Shown: piece by piece, positions 1 through 9,963 of the stretch
Layout: every line of letters starts with the position of its first letter
How positions within the stretch are numbered: the stretch's first letter is position 1
Origin: Conidiobolus incongruus B7586
Lineage: Eukaryota > Entomophthoromycota > Entomophthoromycetes > Entomophthorales > Conidiobolaceae
Direction of reading: 5' to 3'
Assembly (NCBI GenBank): GCA_000697335.1
Contig: JNEM01006580.1
Location: 1-16,796 of the forward strand
DNA length: 16,796 nucleotides
The notes under the pieces: generated by a model
The model's input: only the letters and a program-made list of their open reading frames with translations
Database searches by the model: none
Told to the model about the DNA's origin: nothing
Program-made: the position numbers and the translations under genes

Positions 1-703
1 AAAAGTTTTTTATTTTAGTATTAATAAAACTTAACCATAAACCCTTTAAAATTATTTAAAATTTATAAGTAATTTCTAATAATAAAGTATTATTTAAATT
101 AACAATTTATTATTAAATAAATTATTTTAAAGTTAAAAGAGAAAATATCTAAAACTTGTTAAAATTTAAAAAAACTAACTTTAACTATTACTCTTTTAAT
201 TATTAATAAAATGAAAAAATATATTATAAAATACTTTTTTATTTCAGTCAAAAAATTATCTAAGTATTTTAATATTAGTTTTATAAGTATTTTATATATA
301 TTAAAGTTTAAACTTAAATTAATAAATAAAAATATAAAATAGATACCTTATAATTTAACTAAAACTTAAAAAAATTAAAGTAATTATTATTAAATAAAAC
401 TTACTAAAATATTATTAGAAGCTTAAACTTTTATAGTAAATAATTATAATTGATGAATCTTAAATCTTTATATATAATTGTTTATTAAAACACAAATTAA
501 AATGTTAAATTAAGTTAAATTAACTTTTTTTATAAATCCCTTTAAATAAACAATTTGTTAATAAGTAAATATTAATTATTATAATAAATTATAATAATAT
601 ATACTATTTTTATTTAGTTTTTAAAAGAAAATTAATTAATAGTAAACTTTATATTGTGTTTTAAATAAAAATATTTTTAATTGGTATTTTTAATATAATT
701 TGA
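1..703. other. AT-rich gene-free flank
   Basis: No coding frame, RNA gene or clear structure is visible. The stretch is almost entirely A and T, with few G or C on either strand, and is dense in TTAAA/TTTAA words. It runs without a break into the repeat copy at 704-1062. Because the two repeat copies share an inner edge, this flank may be more of the same repeat, but the partner copy is cut off by the window end, so this cannot be tested here. Confidence 0.6.
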
Positions 704-1062
704 CAAAACTTATTATTTTAAATGATAATTACAAAATACATAAATTTAAAGTTGTAAAAAACTTTCTAATTAAAAATAACTGGAAAAAACTACTATATCT
801 AATATATTTTTTAGATTATAACTTATGTAATTATAATTGCTTTAAGTAATTAAAAAACTAACTTACAAGAAAAAAATTTCTATAAGAAAATTTAATTAGT
901 TTGTAAAATATTAAATTTTAATCTTTAATAAAAAGAATTATTTTTTAAGTGTTAAATCTTTGTTAAAAATATAACAAAAAGTTATTAATAATAAAAGAAA
1001 CTATTAAATTTATATTATATATTTATTATTATATATTATATATCAAAATATTTATTTATTTT
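704..1062 (+). repeat. AT-rich dispersed repeat, left copy
   Basis: This segment matches the reverse complement of 16442-16796 along its whole length, by eye at roughly four in five positions with small indels. Matching landmarks include TAATTATAATTGCTTTA near 830, AAAAGTTATTAATAATAAAAG near 975-997, and ATCAAAATATTTATTTATTTT ending at about 1062. Similarity stops abruptly on the inner side at 1062 (left) and 16442 (right), so this is a shared element edge rather than chance AT richness. No coding frame is visible, so the family cannot be named. Confidence 0.8.
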
Positions 1063-1918
1063 AAATTGCAAAAAATTCCTATATTTAAAAATACAAAGTA
1101 ATATCATTAACTTAATGAATTTAAAGTTTAAAAATTTTATTAAATTTTATATTATCAGCAGATGCAAACCAAAAAATTCATATATTCAAATTTATTAATT
1201 ATATAAATATTATAAATTAGATTATATTACAATTTTAGAATTTTATCAAGTTATAAAAAATTAAAACAGAATAAGTAGATTGAATATATTATTATTTTCA
1301 AAAAATATTAAAATATAACTTGATTGTTTTAAACAAAATTAATAAAAATTAATTAATTTTTTTTTGAATATAAACATGTTTAAGAAATGGAAATGAATCA
1401 TTTTTATAACTTTATTGAACTAGGAATTGTATATTTTGGTTTGGACTAAAAAGAGCTTATATAAAATGATATAGTTATAATATATTTAAAATATAATTTA
1501 GTAGTTGATAATTAATACAAAATAACTTTTGTATGTTTTAAAGATTACGTAATAAAAATAAGAATTAGTAATTAATTTGGAATTTTAAAAAATTTTAATT
1601 CTGAATATAAAAACTATATACTCTCACTTAAATTGGGTAGAAAGTATGTATAAATAAATAAAAAGACTACTGAAGGTTGATATAGAGTCAAAATATAGTA
1701 ATAGTAAAATGAATAAAATATTGTTGGTCAAGTTGATGAGAGTGTAAATATCAAAGACAACACTTGGTGAAGTGATATTTGTTGAAAATTATATTGAAAG
1801 AAATATGAGCACTAACTAATAAAATAATAATTTGAAAATATATTCAGTTTAATGAGTGATGAAAGAATATTTTGTTAAGTAAACAACTATTCATGAAAGA
1901 GTATCTTAGTTTTGGCAA
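1063..1918. other. Gene-free AT-rich stretch
   Basis: No supported gene is visible. Positions 1620-1890 are slightly richer in G and give short coding-like runs on the plus strand broken by stops, but nothing I recognise, so no gene is called. The SRP RNA gene ends just to the right, and its transcript may run into the edge of this stretch. Confidence 0.5.
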
Positions 1919-1961
1919 CTAAAATCATTTTGTTTTTATGGTTTTGGTTTTGATATAATTG

Positions 1962-2257
1962 ATAGTAAGTGCTAGGTTGAAGCGATCCCAACCGACAAAG
2001 CCTGAAGGGAAGAAGTTCAGCGATCCCGAAGACTGCGAGAATGCGGAAAGTTTGCACTGCTCTGTTGCCAGCCTTATGCGGTTCCCCCCTCTTAACCCAC
2101 CTAGTTACCATCGCTTACACGACGATAGCTATGCGGACATTCTGCTTCACGGGACTGAGCAATCTACCCAACCGACCTATAAGTCAGAGGTACACTCCTC
2201 CCTAGCACCGACCCCCGTAGAAGCTCGGGTTACAGATGGACGCCACTCCATCCGGAC
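1962..2257 (-). ncRNA. Signal recognition particle RNA (7SL/SRP RNA)
   Basis: This is the RNA scaffold of the signal recognition particle, which pauses ribosomes making secreted proteins and docks them at the ER. Read on the minus strand, the 5' Alu domain shows the GUGGC loop (2242-2246), the UGUAAC turn (2229-2234) and a CCCG..CGGG helix 4. Helix 5 is closed by GUGCUAGG (2201-2208) pairing with CCUAGCAC (1969-1976). The S domain has helix 8 at 2045-2073, with a GGCAAC (GNRA) loop followed by the conserved AGAGCAG and the downstream GCAAAC, closely matching human 7SL. A helix 6 hairpin with a GUAAG loop lies just before it. Length is about 296 nt, against about 300 in human. The 5' end is set by the GUCCGGAUGG helix; the 3' end is approximate, because the first run of four T's lies about 40 nt beyond helix 5. 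The patch is far more GC-rich than its surroundings. Open frames across it on both strands are not genes. Confidence 0.95.
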
Positions 2258-2289
2258 AAAGTAATGATTATTGAAGAAATAATTTCTGA

Positions 2290-2296
2290 TTTTATA
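2290..2296 (-). promoter_or_regulatory. TATA-like element upstream of SRP RNA
   Basis: On the minus strand this reads TATAAAA, about 33-39 bases before the predicted SRP RNA 5' end. RNA polymerase III uses upstream TATA elements at this distance for the SRP RNA genes of several fungi. The assignment rests on spacing and match only. Confidence 0.5.
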
Positions 2297-2950
2297 ATTC
2301 ATTTCACCTTAATTAATTATTATGGGATTTAAAACCTTCTCCAAATCAACCCACTCACATGACACCAATTCAAATCGAGTAATCATCACACAAATTTACG
2401 AACCAAATTAATCACAAATCCCAATTATCAACCATGCAACATTCGAAATCATTAATCGGAAAATAACAAATAACAAGTAGTAATAAACAAAATAATAATA
2501 TGAATTAAAAAAGTAGATAAAACGTTAGAAAATTGATATGATTTAATTAAAATTTTTTTATTAATGGAAGATACATTTTTTTTAAATTTTGATCGAAATT
2601 TAGTGTTATGTAAATAAAATAGAGAATTATTAAAAGGAGAATGTTATTTATGGGGTAAAAATCAACTATGTATCATATCAAAAACTACCATCAATTCCGA
2701 TGATATCATTGTTTAAGTTCACATGTAACTATAGATGCAATTGAGTAATTTAAGTATTGAATAATTTGATCTCCTGTTGACACAATGATACATCATATCC
2801 TAAATCACTTTCTTAGTAATGACTAATGTTAATTTAGAGAGTAACAAAAAGAACAGTTTGAAACAATTAATAAAATTTATTATAATTTTAAAATTAATTT
2901 CCGGTGTCAATTTGATATATTCGTCAAAAGAAGTATCTGAGATGATACAG
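2297..2950. other. Intergenic: SRP RNA and GH16 upstream regions
   Basis: This stretch separates two divergent genes, the SRP RNA on minus and the GH16 enzyme on plus. No coding frame is supported. The first 180 bases are C-biased on the plus strand and have a partial B-box-like GGTTCGTAAATT on minus near 2396-2408; that match is too weak to call. The rest should hold the GH16 regulatory region, but I see no clear binding-site array. Confidence 0.5.
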
Positions 2951-2952
2951 GG

Positions 2953-2960
2953 ATATAAAT
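2953..2960 (+). promoter_or_regulatory. TATA box of the GH16 gene
   Basis: ATATAAAT, followed by ATAG, stands in a locally less AT-rich setting about 105 bases before the GH16 start codon. This would place transcription start around 2980-2990 and give a short AT-rich leader of about 75 bases. The assignment rests on motif and spacing. Confidence 0.45.
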
Positions 2961-3060
2961 ATAGAGTCAATGGAATATCAGTGAAGTTTTAATTCATTCT
3001 GTGCTATCTTGATTTTTAATTGTATTTGTTTTCAAATATTTATTGTTTTATTTTTTTTAA

Positions 3061-3765
3061 ATGTTTTTTAAACTACTAAGTTTTTTGTTTTTGCAAAATT
3101 TGTCTAATGTAAACTGCCAATGCAACCCTTGGACTCACAAATTCTCGGATGGTTTGGGTCCGTTTAGTATTAATGGCAATGCTGAAGTAGCTAACGGTTT
3201 ACTCAGAATGAAAATGAACTTGGGTGTCACCCCCCATCCCGAAACTGGTGTGATTATGGGGTATGGTGCTAGAGTGGATTCAACCCAGGTAGTCCATTAT
3301 GGTAAATTCACTGCCAAAATGAGAGCTTCAGCATTACCTGGATGTGTCACAGGTTTTGTGATGATGAGCCCCAGTAAGGATGAAATTGATTATGAATGGG
3401 TGGGCAAGAGCGCATCAACCACTCAGACCAACTACTATGTCAAAGGTAAGTTGGATTACACTAAAGGCTACATTGCGAACAATGGCTATGACATTTCTCA
3501 ATCTTTTCATGAATATTCCGTTGAATGGAGAGCTGACAAAATTGTATGGAGTATTGATGGTAACGTAGTAAGAACAGTGGAAGCTGGAGCATCTGATATT
3601 GGTATTCCTTCAGAAGCAGGTAACTTGATCTTCTCATTATGGGATGGTGGTGCAGGTCTTCCAGGCACAAGTGATTGGGCAGGCGGTAAAATTAATTGGA
3701 GCAGTCCTCTCTTGGAGAATGGTGCAACTTATGCTGATATTGAATGGGTTTCCTATACTTGTTAA
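3061..3765 (+). CDS. Secreted GH16 CRH-type chitin-glucan transglycosylase
   Basis: This protein of 234 residues is predicted to act in the cell wall, where CRH enzymes cut chitin and transfer the end to beta-glucan, cross-linking the two polymers. A hydrophobic signal peptide (about residues 1-20, ending near VNCQ) is followed directly by the catalytic domain. The active-site signature DEIDYEW places the nucleophile at Glu108, the assisting Asp at 110 and the acid/base at Glu112; this spacing is typical of the CRH subgroup. Downstream it keeps the family's HEYSVEW strand (from about residue 151) and the DWAGGKINW block near the end. It stops right after the domain (ending SYTC), with no chitin-binding module, Ser/Thr-rich stalk or GPI signal, unlike Crh1/Crh2 of yeast, so it is probably freely secreted. 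The gene has no intron, whereas both other protein genes here have several, and it is noticeably richer in GC than its flanks. The start is the first ATG in frame and gives a good signal peptide. The family is certain; the exact substrate is inferred. Confidence 0.93.
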   Translation: MFFKLLSFLFLQNLSNVNCQCNPWTHKFSDGLGPFSINGNAEVANGLLRMKMNLGVTPHPETGVIMGYGARVDSTQVVHYGKFTAKMRASALPGCVTGFVMMSPSKDEIDYEWVGKSASTTQTNYYVKGKLDYTKGYIANNGYDISQSFHEYSVEWRADKIVWSIDGNVVRTVEAGASDIGIPSEAGNLIFSLWDGGAGLPGTSDWAGGKINWSSPLLENGATYADIEWVSYTC

Positions 3766-3807
3766 TTTATTATTTCAGTTTATTGTTTGGAATATTTTAT
3801 AATTTAG

Positions 3808-3813
3808 AATAAA
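3808..3813 (+). terminator. Polyadenylation signal of the GH16 gene
   Basis: AATAAA lies 43 bases after the GH16 stop codon and is followed by a T-rich stretch. It is a plausible cleavage and polyadenylation signal. AATAAA words are common in DNA this AT-rich, so position is the main support. Confidence 0.45.
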
Positions 3814-4604
3814 TAATATTTGCAATAATTTTAAAATTTAAACTCTTTTCATCTCTTTAATTCTATAATTTATATATTTTAAGTACTATCACTTTTAAAT
3901 GATTTAAAAAACTCGGAAAATCACCATTGTTAATAATCTATACCATTATATACTATTAGTTTATTAAATTGCTATGTATCTAATCAATTCCGTTCAAATT
4001 CTATACTATTCCAATAAATTTCACCTTCAACGATCGCCTAATAACTCCATATCAAACAAAATTCTAAATAAAAAAAATGCTAAAATATATTTTATGGTAG
4101 GAAGATAGAGGAAATTGTTTATATTAAGTGTTTAAATATTCTCCAGACATGCTTTCAAATCAAGATTAGCACCAATAAAAGTTAGATTAATATTTCAAAA
4201 ACATATCTATTTGTCAAATTACATTTTTACTGCATTTAAATGCAAAAACCATATCAGTTGAATTTATTGTCAATATTAATTTTTCATTTCTACAAAAAAT
4301 ATATTACTTAATTTAAATAATTCACACGAAATTTTTATAATCTAAAATTATATATTGCAATCGATTACTTTTTAATATTTATTTCAAATATTATGAATAC
4401 TTAATATAAAATTTGTGAACAATAAATCCACCAACTTTGAGCAATTTGTCAGTATACTTTTATTAGTCAAAAATTATTAATGAATAGTTTGAAATTATAA
4501 TGATAAATATTTCAATCACTAATTATATAATTTTTTGAAATCTATCTATCCATTTTAAATAGTTAATCATTTAATATTTTCAAAATCAATTATTCTTTAG
4601 TATT
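3814..4604. other. Gene-free AT-rich intergenic
   Basis: This is AT-rich spacer after the GH16 gene. I see no supported coding frame, RNA gene or repeat in it. Confidence 0.55.
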
Positions 4605-4920
4605 ACAGGTCTGCTGGGAAATAGCCTTGCAATAAGGATTAGGTAATTTGGATGAAACTGGCAAAATGTGGTTCACGAGATAGTTTAAAGAGTTTTATTA
4701 AAAAATCAAGATGATCTCAGAGCAAATATGTGCTCAGTAGTAGTTTTATAATGCTATCGGTCCTTGAGATAATGTGTTGCATAAATGATTGTAATTATTG
4801 TCCGGAATTTCATATTGTACAAGAATTGTGTAAGGTACTTAAGTGGATTACATTCGGAATAATGATAGATGGTTTAAGTTGAATGGCGAGCGGACCTTCC
4901 GATCAACTACGATATAAATA
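4605..4920. other. Unassigned less-AT-rich island
   Basis: About 315 bases stand out from the flanks by having clearly more G and C, with sharp edges at about 4605 and 4917. On the plus strand one frame gives a 20-residue open run (RVLLKNQ.. onward, near 4690-4750) and another a shorter run (LDETGKMW near 4650); neither frame stays open for long. I recognise no protein family. It could be a decayed exon or a structured RNA gene. I looked for spliceosomal RNA, RNase P RNA and tRNA hallmarks and found none. Confidence 0.35.
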
Positions 4921-5441
4921 TATTAATATTCAGTTATTTTTGAAATTTGATTCAATATTAGCATAATTAAAACAACTATTTATTTTTTTTTGATATATAT
5001 CAACAAAAAAATCAAATTTTAATAAATTGAAAATTTTTATCATATTTTCAAAATAAAAAATATTAATAATGAAAAACTAATACTTTATATTATTATAGTA
5101 TTAAAATTCTATATTGGTTTTAACGATTCAAATTTAATACATAATTTTGTCTTATCATCATGTCAGATTGAAATATTAAATATAATTTATGAGTTGATAA
5201 TAGCATTGTTATATGTTAAACCATGAAAAATTAGATATACATATAAATATAGCAAAATACAAAATTTCAAAATCTTTTAATTATATATATATATATATAT
5301 ATATTTTAAATATTCTTTCAATTTGATGTATAAAATGAATTTAAATATTTAAAAATATCAAATCCAAATTTAATTACACAAATAATTCAACTCTATCAAT
5401 AACCACAATTAAAATTTAATTGAATAATTTATATCTATCAA
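4921..5441. other. AT-rich upstream region of the helicase gene
   Basis: This is AT-rich spacer holding a (TA)n run at 5282-5306 and presumably the promoter of the helicase gene. No clear TATA box can be separated from the background. No coding frame is supported. Confidence 0.5.
5282..5306. repeat. (TA)n microsatellite
   Basis: This is a perfect run of about twelve TA units roughly 135 bases before the helicase start codon. Such runs vary in length and can affect promoter melting, but no function is shown here. Confidence 0.85.
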
Positions 5442-7362
5442 ATGATCCAGCCTCTGAAAAAAACTCTATTCAATTTTTTGATTTCATCTCACCTTCAGAA
5501 ACCTATGTCCAACTATTATTATAATAAAAAATCTGAATCAAAAAATAAAACATATCATAAAAACCATAATTATAAATCTGATAATATACTACTAGATAAA
5601 CCAACTGAAGATGATGACGTAGACAATTTAATTAATAGTTTGAATAACATTTCTATTTCTAACCACTCTAAAACTAATTCAAATGATAAAATTACCACAA
5701 GCGTAGTAGAATCCAAAGTTACTTGTGAAAATATTTATAACATAACTCAAGATTTAGATAAAGACCAGAAACGAGTGATAGATCTGATTTTTAAACTTAA
5801 GAAAAATGTATTTTTTACTGGATCTGCGGGTAATAATAATATTAATATCAAAAAGGATAATTTTTAGTAATAGAGTCCTTAGGTACTGGTAAAAGTTTCC
5901 TAATTAGAAAAATTATTGAAATTGCAAAATTAAATGATTCTGAAAGTTATGGAGAAAATGATAATGTGAGGAGTGACTTTGGAAAAATCGCTGTCACGGC
6001 AACTACAGGGTTGGCTGCATTCCAGTTGGGAGGTACTACAATTCATAGTTTTGCAGGTATTGGTTTAGGTACCAAACCAGCCAGCAAACTGGTTGTCGAT
6101 ATTTTACAAAATCCGGTTAAAGTTAATGCGTGGAAAAGAGTTGAGTTATTGATTGTAGACGAAAGTATATTATATATTACATCGATATTCAGCAATATAT
6201 TGATATAATTTAATAGTATCTATGATGCATTGTGAATTATTTGATAAATTGGAATTTATAGCTAAAAAAATACGTAAAAATGAAGAACCTTTTGGCGGTA
6301 TTCAAGTAATAATAGCTTATATTTTCATTTTATATATTATTAATGTCATATTAATAGTTAGTATTATCCGGCGATTTCTTTCAATTACCACCAATATCAA
6401 AGGAGGATTCGGACATCAAATTCGCATTTGAAGCTAAATCTTGGAAAGACTGCATTGATGAGACCGTAGTATTGAATAAAATTTATAGGCAAAAGGATCC
6501 TGGTAATTGATATCAATATATATTAGTATAGCAGCAATAACTCACCCTTATTTAGAATTATCAAAAATTTTAAACCAAGCTCGTCTTGGTGAAATGACAG
6601 AGGAATCCATTGCTATATTCCAAAGTTTGGACAGACCTTTGAAGATGGATGATGGTATTGAGCCCACTCGATTGTTCCCTATGAGATATCAGGTAGATGA
6701 ATTCAACCTACGCAGATTGGATGATTTGCAGGGGAAAACTTATCAGTTTATTGCGAAAGATACTGGGAGTCCGTATTACATACAGAAACTCGATGATGTG
6801 TGTATGTTTCCCAAGGTTCTCGATCTCAAGGTTGGTGCTCAAGTTATACTCCTCCACAATCTTAATCATGGACGGGGATTGGTTAATGGACTCTTGGGGA
6901 AAATAGTGGAATTCAAACCTCTGGGCTTTAATTCAACAAATCATAATAGTATTCAATATCCTGTTGTGGAATTCATCAATGGGCAAACTCTACTATGTAC
7001 GAGAGTTATGAGAACTTTGGAGGTTGATGACAAAGTTGTGGCTACTAGATATCAAATTCCGTTAGCTTTGGCTTGGTCTTTCTCTATTCATAAAGCACAA
7101 GGTTTAACCCTTGACAAAGTTAGAGTTGACTTAAGTAAAATTTTTGAAAAAGGTAACATTTATGGTATACATTTGAACTATTATATGATATTAATATATA
7201 TTAGGACAAGCTTATGTTGCCCTGAGTCGATGCACAACAATTGAAGGACTTCAAATTCTCAATTTTGATCCGTTTAAAGTACAAGCTCACCACAAAGTCA
7301 TCGAATATTATAACTTGTATCAAAATAAGGACAACAATGAAGAAAAAAATCATTCAAAATGA
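5442..7362 (+). CDS. PIF1-family DNA helicase, six exons, intact
   Basis: This is a 5'-to-3' superfamily 1B helicase that unwinds DNA, including G-quadruplexes and replication or telomere intermediates, in nucleus and/or mitochondria. Predicted exons are 5442-5829, 5883-6164, 6217-6305, 6358-6502, 6556-7152 and 7205-7362. The five GT-AG introns are 52-53 nt each. Splicing gives an uninterrupted 552-residue protein with every motif in order: Q-like [11 protein letters not shown] (from about 106), Walker A GSAGTGKS (127-134), motif Ia ending [12 protein letters not shown], motif II VDEISM (221-226), the PIF1 signature helix [13 protein letters not shown], motif [13 protein letters not shown] (256-265), IYRQKDP (about 295-301), motif V HKAQGLTL (480-487) and motif [11 protein letters not shown] (501-509). 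Introns 1 and 5 fall inside the Walker A and motif VI codons, so the joins are well fixed. The first 100 residues are Asn/Lys/Ser-rich; the first 20 are basic with hydrophobic residues and no acid, so mitochondrial import is possible. It is compact beside yeast Pif1 (859 residues). A decayed paralogue lies tail to tail downstream. Confidence 0.95.
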
Positions 7363-7603
7363 GATAAATAATTAATTTACCAAAATGCTTAATAGAAAAT
7401 GAATCTAAAACTGACCCTTCCGAAGACATTTTATAATATTTAATTTTAATTGAATTATTTTAGTTCATATTAAATAACCTTAATTTAATACATCATTTCC
7501 TTACAAGTTAATTCCGTTTAAATTTTTATTTTGATTAATATTTAGTTAATAAATAGAATTTAAATAATTTAAAATTATGATAATGGAATATTTGATTAAA
7601 TAT

Positions 7604-9300
7604 TCATTTATCATTTTCTTGGAGAGAATATTAGTGATAAAATTTGATAATTTTGGGATGAGATTGCAGTTTAAGGTGTTTGAAGTAAATTTGAAGCACT
7701 TCAATGGTGACACAACGACTGAAAGCAAAGTATGTTTGACCTTAAAAAATCAATTAATATTATTTAAGTGTTTAAACTATAGGAGATCGAATTGCCTTTT
7801 CCAAAAACTCTTCTCAAATCAATTTTAACCTTTTCAATAATCAGTCCTTGAGATTTGTGAACTGATAGGGCCTACGCAAGCATTAAAGGAAGTTGAAGTC
7901 ACATGACCAGCACCTAGCCATTCGACTCCCAAATGGAATCTTCGGGAATGTATAAATGGAAGGGTCCATGATTGAATTGGACAAGAAGATATACGCGGCT
8001 GAGATCACAAAACACCTTATTACCTTCGAAATTATGTCTGGGTTGCTCGAAACCAACGACTATTCCTAAAGAGTCGTTCACTAACTTTGAGGTCTAAGAT
8101 TCTTGAATATCATTACTTGAACACCTAGTTTAAGTTCGAGTACTTCGGGTAGTCTGCATACGTATTGAACTTTTTTTAAATATCTCAATCCCAGAGTCGG
8201 ATGATACAATTAGATGCGCTATACCAAATAATTCAGTGAGTTTAGTCAAGTTGAAATTTTATACCTTGAGTCTTGTGGGAAACATTTGTGTAGGTCGCAT
8301 TCTATCATATATTTGAAATAATCTTGATAAATTTTGAAATAGAGCAATTGTGTCTTCGGTTAATTCACTAATGGAAGCTTGATTTAATTCTAGATAACTC
8401 TACATTGATGTTAGCGATTTTAAATAAGTTGATGTGTAAAATTAATATGACCAGGACCCCTCTGTCTAAAAATCTTCTTCAATACAATAGCTTCATCAAT
8501 GAAATCATTCCAAGCACATGCTTTTAAAAGCAAATTTAACACTAGGATTCTTTTTTACAGGTAGTAACTGGAGAAAATCTCCCGAGAAATTAAACTAATA
8601 GCAACAAGTTAACAAATAGATCAGCTAATAATTACAAAATACTTGAATATTCCCAAAACTTTTGTCATTACCTCGAAATTTTCTTGTTATATACCTTAAT
8701 TTGTCGAATATTTCTCTTTCCATCATTAATACTGTCAATGATATTCATAAACAATTAAATGTTATAGTACAATATAATGTTCACTTTCTTTAGTATTTAG
8801 TAATTTTGCATATCTCCATTTCTTTCTCTTATTTTTACTTGCTAAAATATTTTCAATTAACTTGTCGACTATATTCGTGCCCAAACTAATGCCTTCAGAA
8901 CTATGCATAGTAGAACCTCCCAAATTAAATGATGCAAATCTGATTGTTGAAGTCATCCCCGCATACTTTCTACTCGTTGCAAAGCTCCAGGTTGGATCTT
9001 CCAGTATATCCCAAAGCTCTCACTTTTTTATTACCTTTTTGATTATATGAAATTTGCCAGTACCTAGATTTTTATTAATAATGAAACTCTATTCAATTGG
9101 TTAATATAGTATTATTATCTGTAGAACATACAAGATAATTTTTCTTCTAGTTAATAATGAAACCCAAAACTATGACTTGTTATTCAGAAAGTTCAGGCTC
9201 CAAAACATACCTAGATTCTAATGAACCATCCTTTAATAAGTCAACTCTGAAGAACTTTCGATATCGATAAGTTTGAATGAGTGTTCATTTCGCTTGCCAC
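7604..9300 (-). pseudogene. Decayed PIF1 helicase paralogue with retained intron positions
   Basis: The minus strand carries a broken copy of the same helicase family, tail to tail with the intact gene and 241 bases from it. Recognisable blocks in order: LSE.QVIVLGF (Q-like, near 9160-9185), TGKF in place of TGKS at Walker A (9052-9062), FNLGGSTMHSSEGISLG (8879-8929), MMEREIFDKLRYITRKFRGN (signature helix, about 8665-8730), DFLQLLPVKK (motif III, about 8545-8575), KKIFRQRGP (about 8453-8479), SQGLIIEKVKIDLRRVF (motif V, about 7805-7855) and GQTYFAFSRC (motif VI, about 7712-7740). Intron remnants sit at all five positions used by the intact gene: 9064-9118, 8732-8784, 8595-8642, 8400-8451 and 7741-7795. 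All five end in AG; three still begin with GT, the others read AT and GC. The motif II acidic pair is not visible (NTKE), and stops and frame shifts occur throughout, mostly in the stretch between motifs IV and V. Conserved intron positions show DNA-level duplication, not retroposition. The 5' limit is approximate. Confidence 0.88.
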
Positions 9301-9963
9301 TATTAGACAACGTCCTATTCAGAGTTTGGTTGTAGGGTTGAGTCTCGTGATAGATATATACAGGATTTTGAATGGATTTGAATTTGCAAAATTTTGACAT
9401 AAAATATTGGGGAATTTGATTAAGTTTAATTCCATTTATTAATATATAATAAATGTAACCAAGAATTTTTTAGAATTTGAATTGGTCAAGTCACGAATTT
9501 TATTGAAAATAAGAAATTGAAATGGTTTTTGGGTAAAATTAATTTATCAATTAGAGGAAAATTTGGTAAAATGAATAGTCATAATTAAAAAATTCCTTCC
9601 TAATATCACTCATTCAAAATAACAAGTATTCATCAAAATTTGCTAATTTAAGTTATGTTTAATTCAAAGTGTAACTGTTTAATTGATGAAATATCAAATA
9701 ATATCATAAAATTGAATTCTATTCGAAAAATTAGAATATATTTTAAAAATAATTTAACAAAGTTAAAAAAATAAAAGTAAATAATAAAATTATGATTAAT
9801 TTTTAATAAAACAAATTTATACACAATATTAATATAGTAGGAGTGATTATTAAACGGAGGAGATAAAATGTAAGATAGTCGAGAAATATGGGAGCGTATA
9901 TTGAAATCAAATCTAAAAAGTCTAAAAATTGATAGTTAGCTATGGATTGTTGAGATATTATGA
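9301..9963. other. Intergenic, 5' of helicase pseudogene and 3' of CLIP gene
   Basis: Positions 9301-9360 may hold the faded 5' end of the pseudogene's first exon, but similarity is no longer clear there. The rest is AT-rich spacer and should contain the 3' end of the CLIP-like transcript. No unambiguous polyadenylation signal or coding frame is seen. Confidence 0.5.

Noticed and set aside
1887-2264. Overlapping open frames on both strands (74 and 101 codons)
   Set aside because: They overlap the SRP RNA. Their openness reflects its GC-rich composition, and neither product resembles a known family.
2396-2408. Polymerase III B-box-like GGTTCGTAAATT upstream of the SRP RNA (minus strand)
   Set aside because: It matches only about half of the B-box consensus and lies about 140 bases upstream, so it is not called.
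3380-3670. Shorter open frames within the GH16 gene
   Set aside because: They are out-of-frame shadows of a well-supported gene with catalytic motifs.
4640-4680. LDETG motif as a trace of a pogo/Tigger-type DDE transposase
   Set aside because: Only five or six residues match, and the surrounding frame has none of the other expected blocks.
5442-7362. Helicase gene read as broken, or as several small genes
   Set aside because: Each apparent break is a 52-53 nt GT-AG intron; the joins restore helicase motifs exactly, including Walker A and motif VI.
7546-7828. Open frames of 60 and 83 codons on opposite strands
   Set aside because: They overlap the last exon and last intron remnant of the decayed PIF1 copy; the recognisable helicase reading is in another minus-strand frame.
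5442-9300. PIF1 copies as part of a Helitron transposon
   Set aside because: No HUH/Rep nickase domain, Helitron end hairpin or other transposon gene is visible nearby; the intact gene looks like a stand-alone PIF1.
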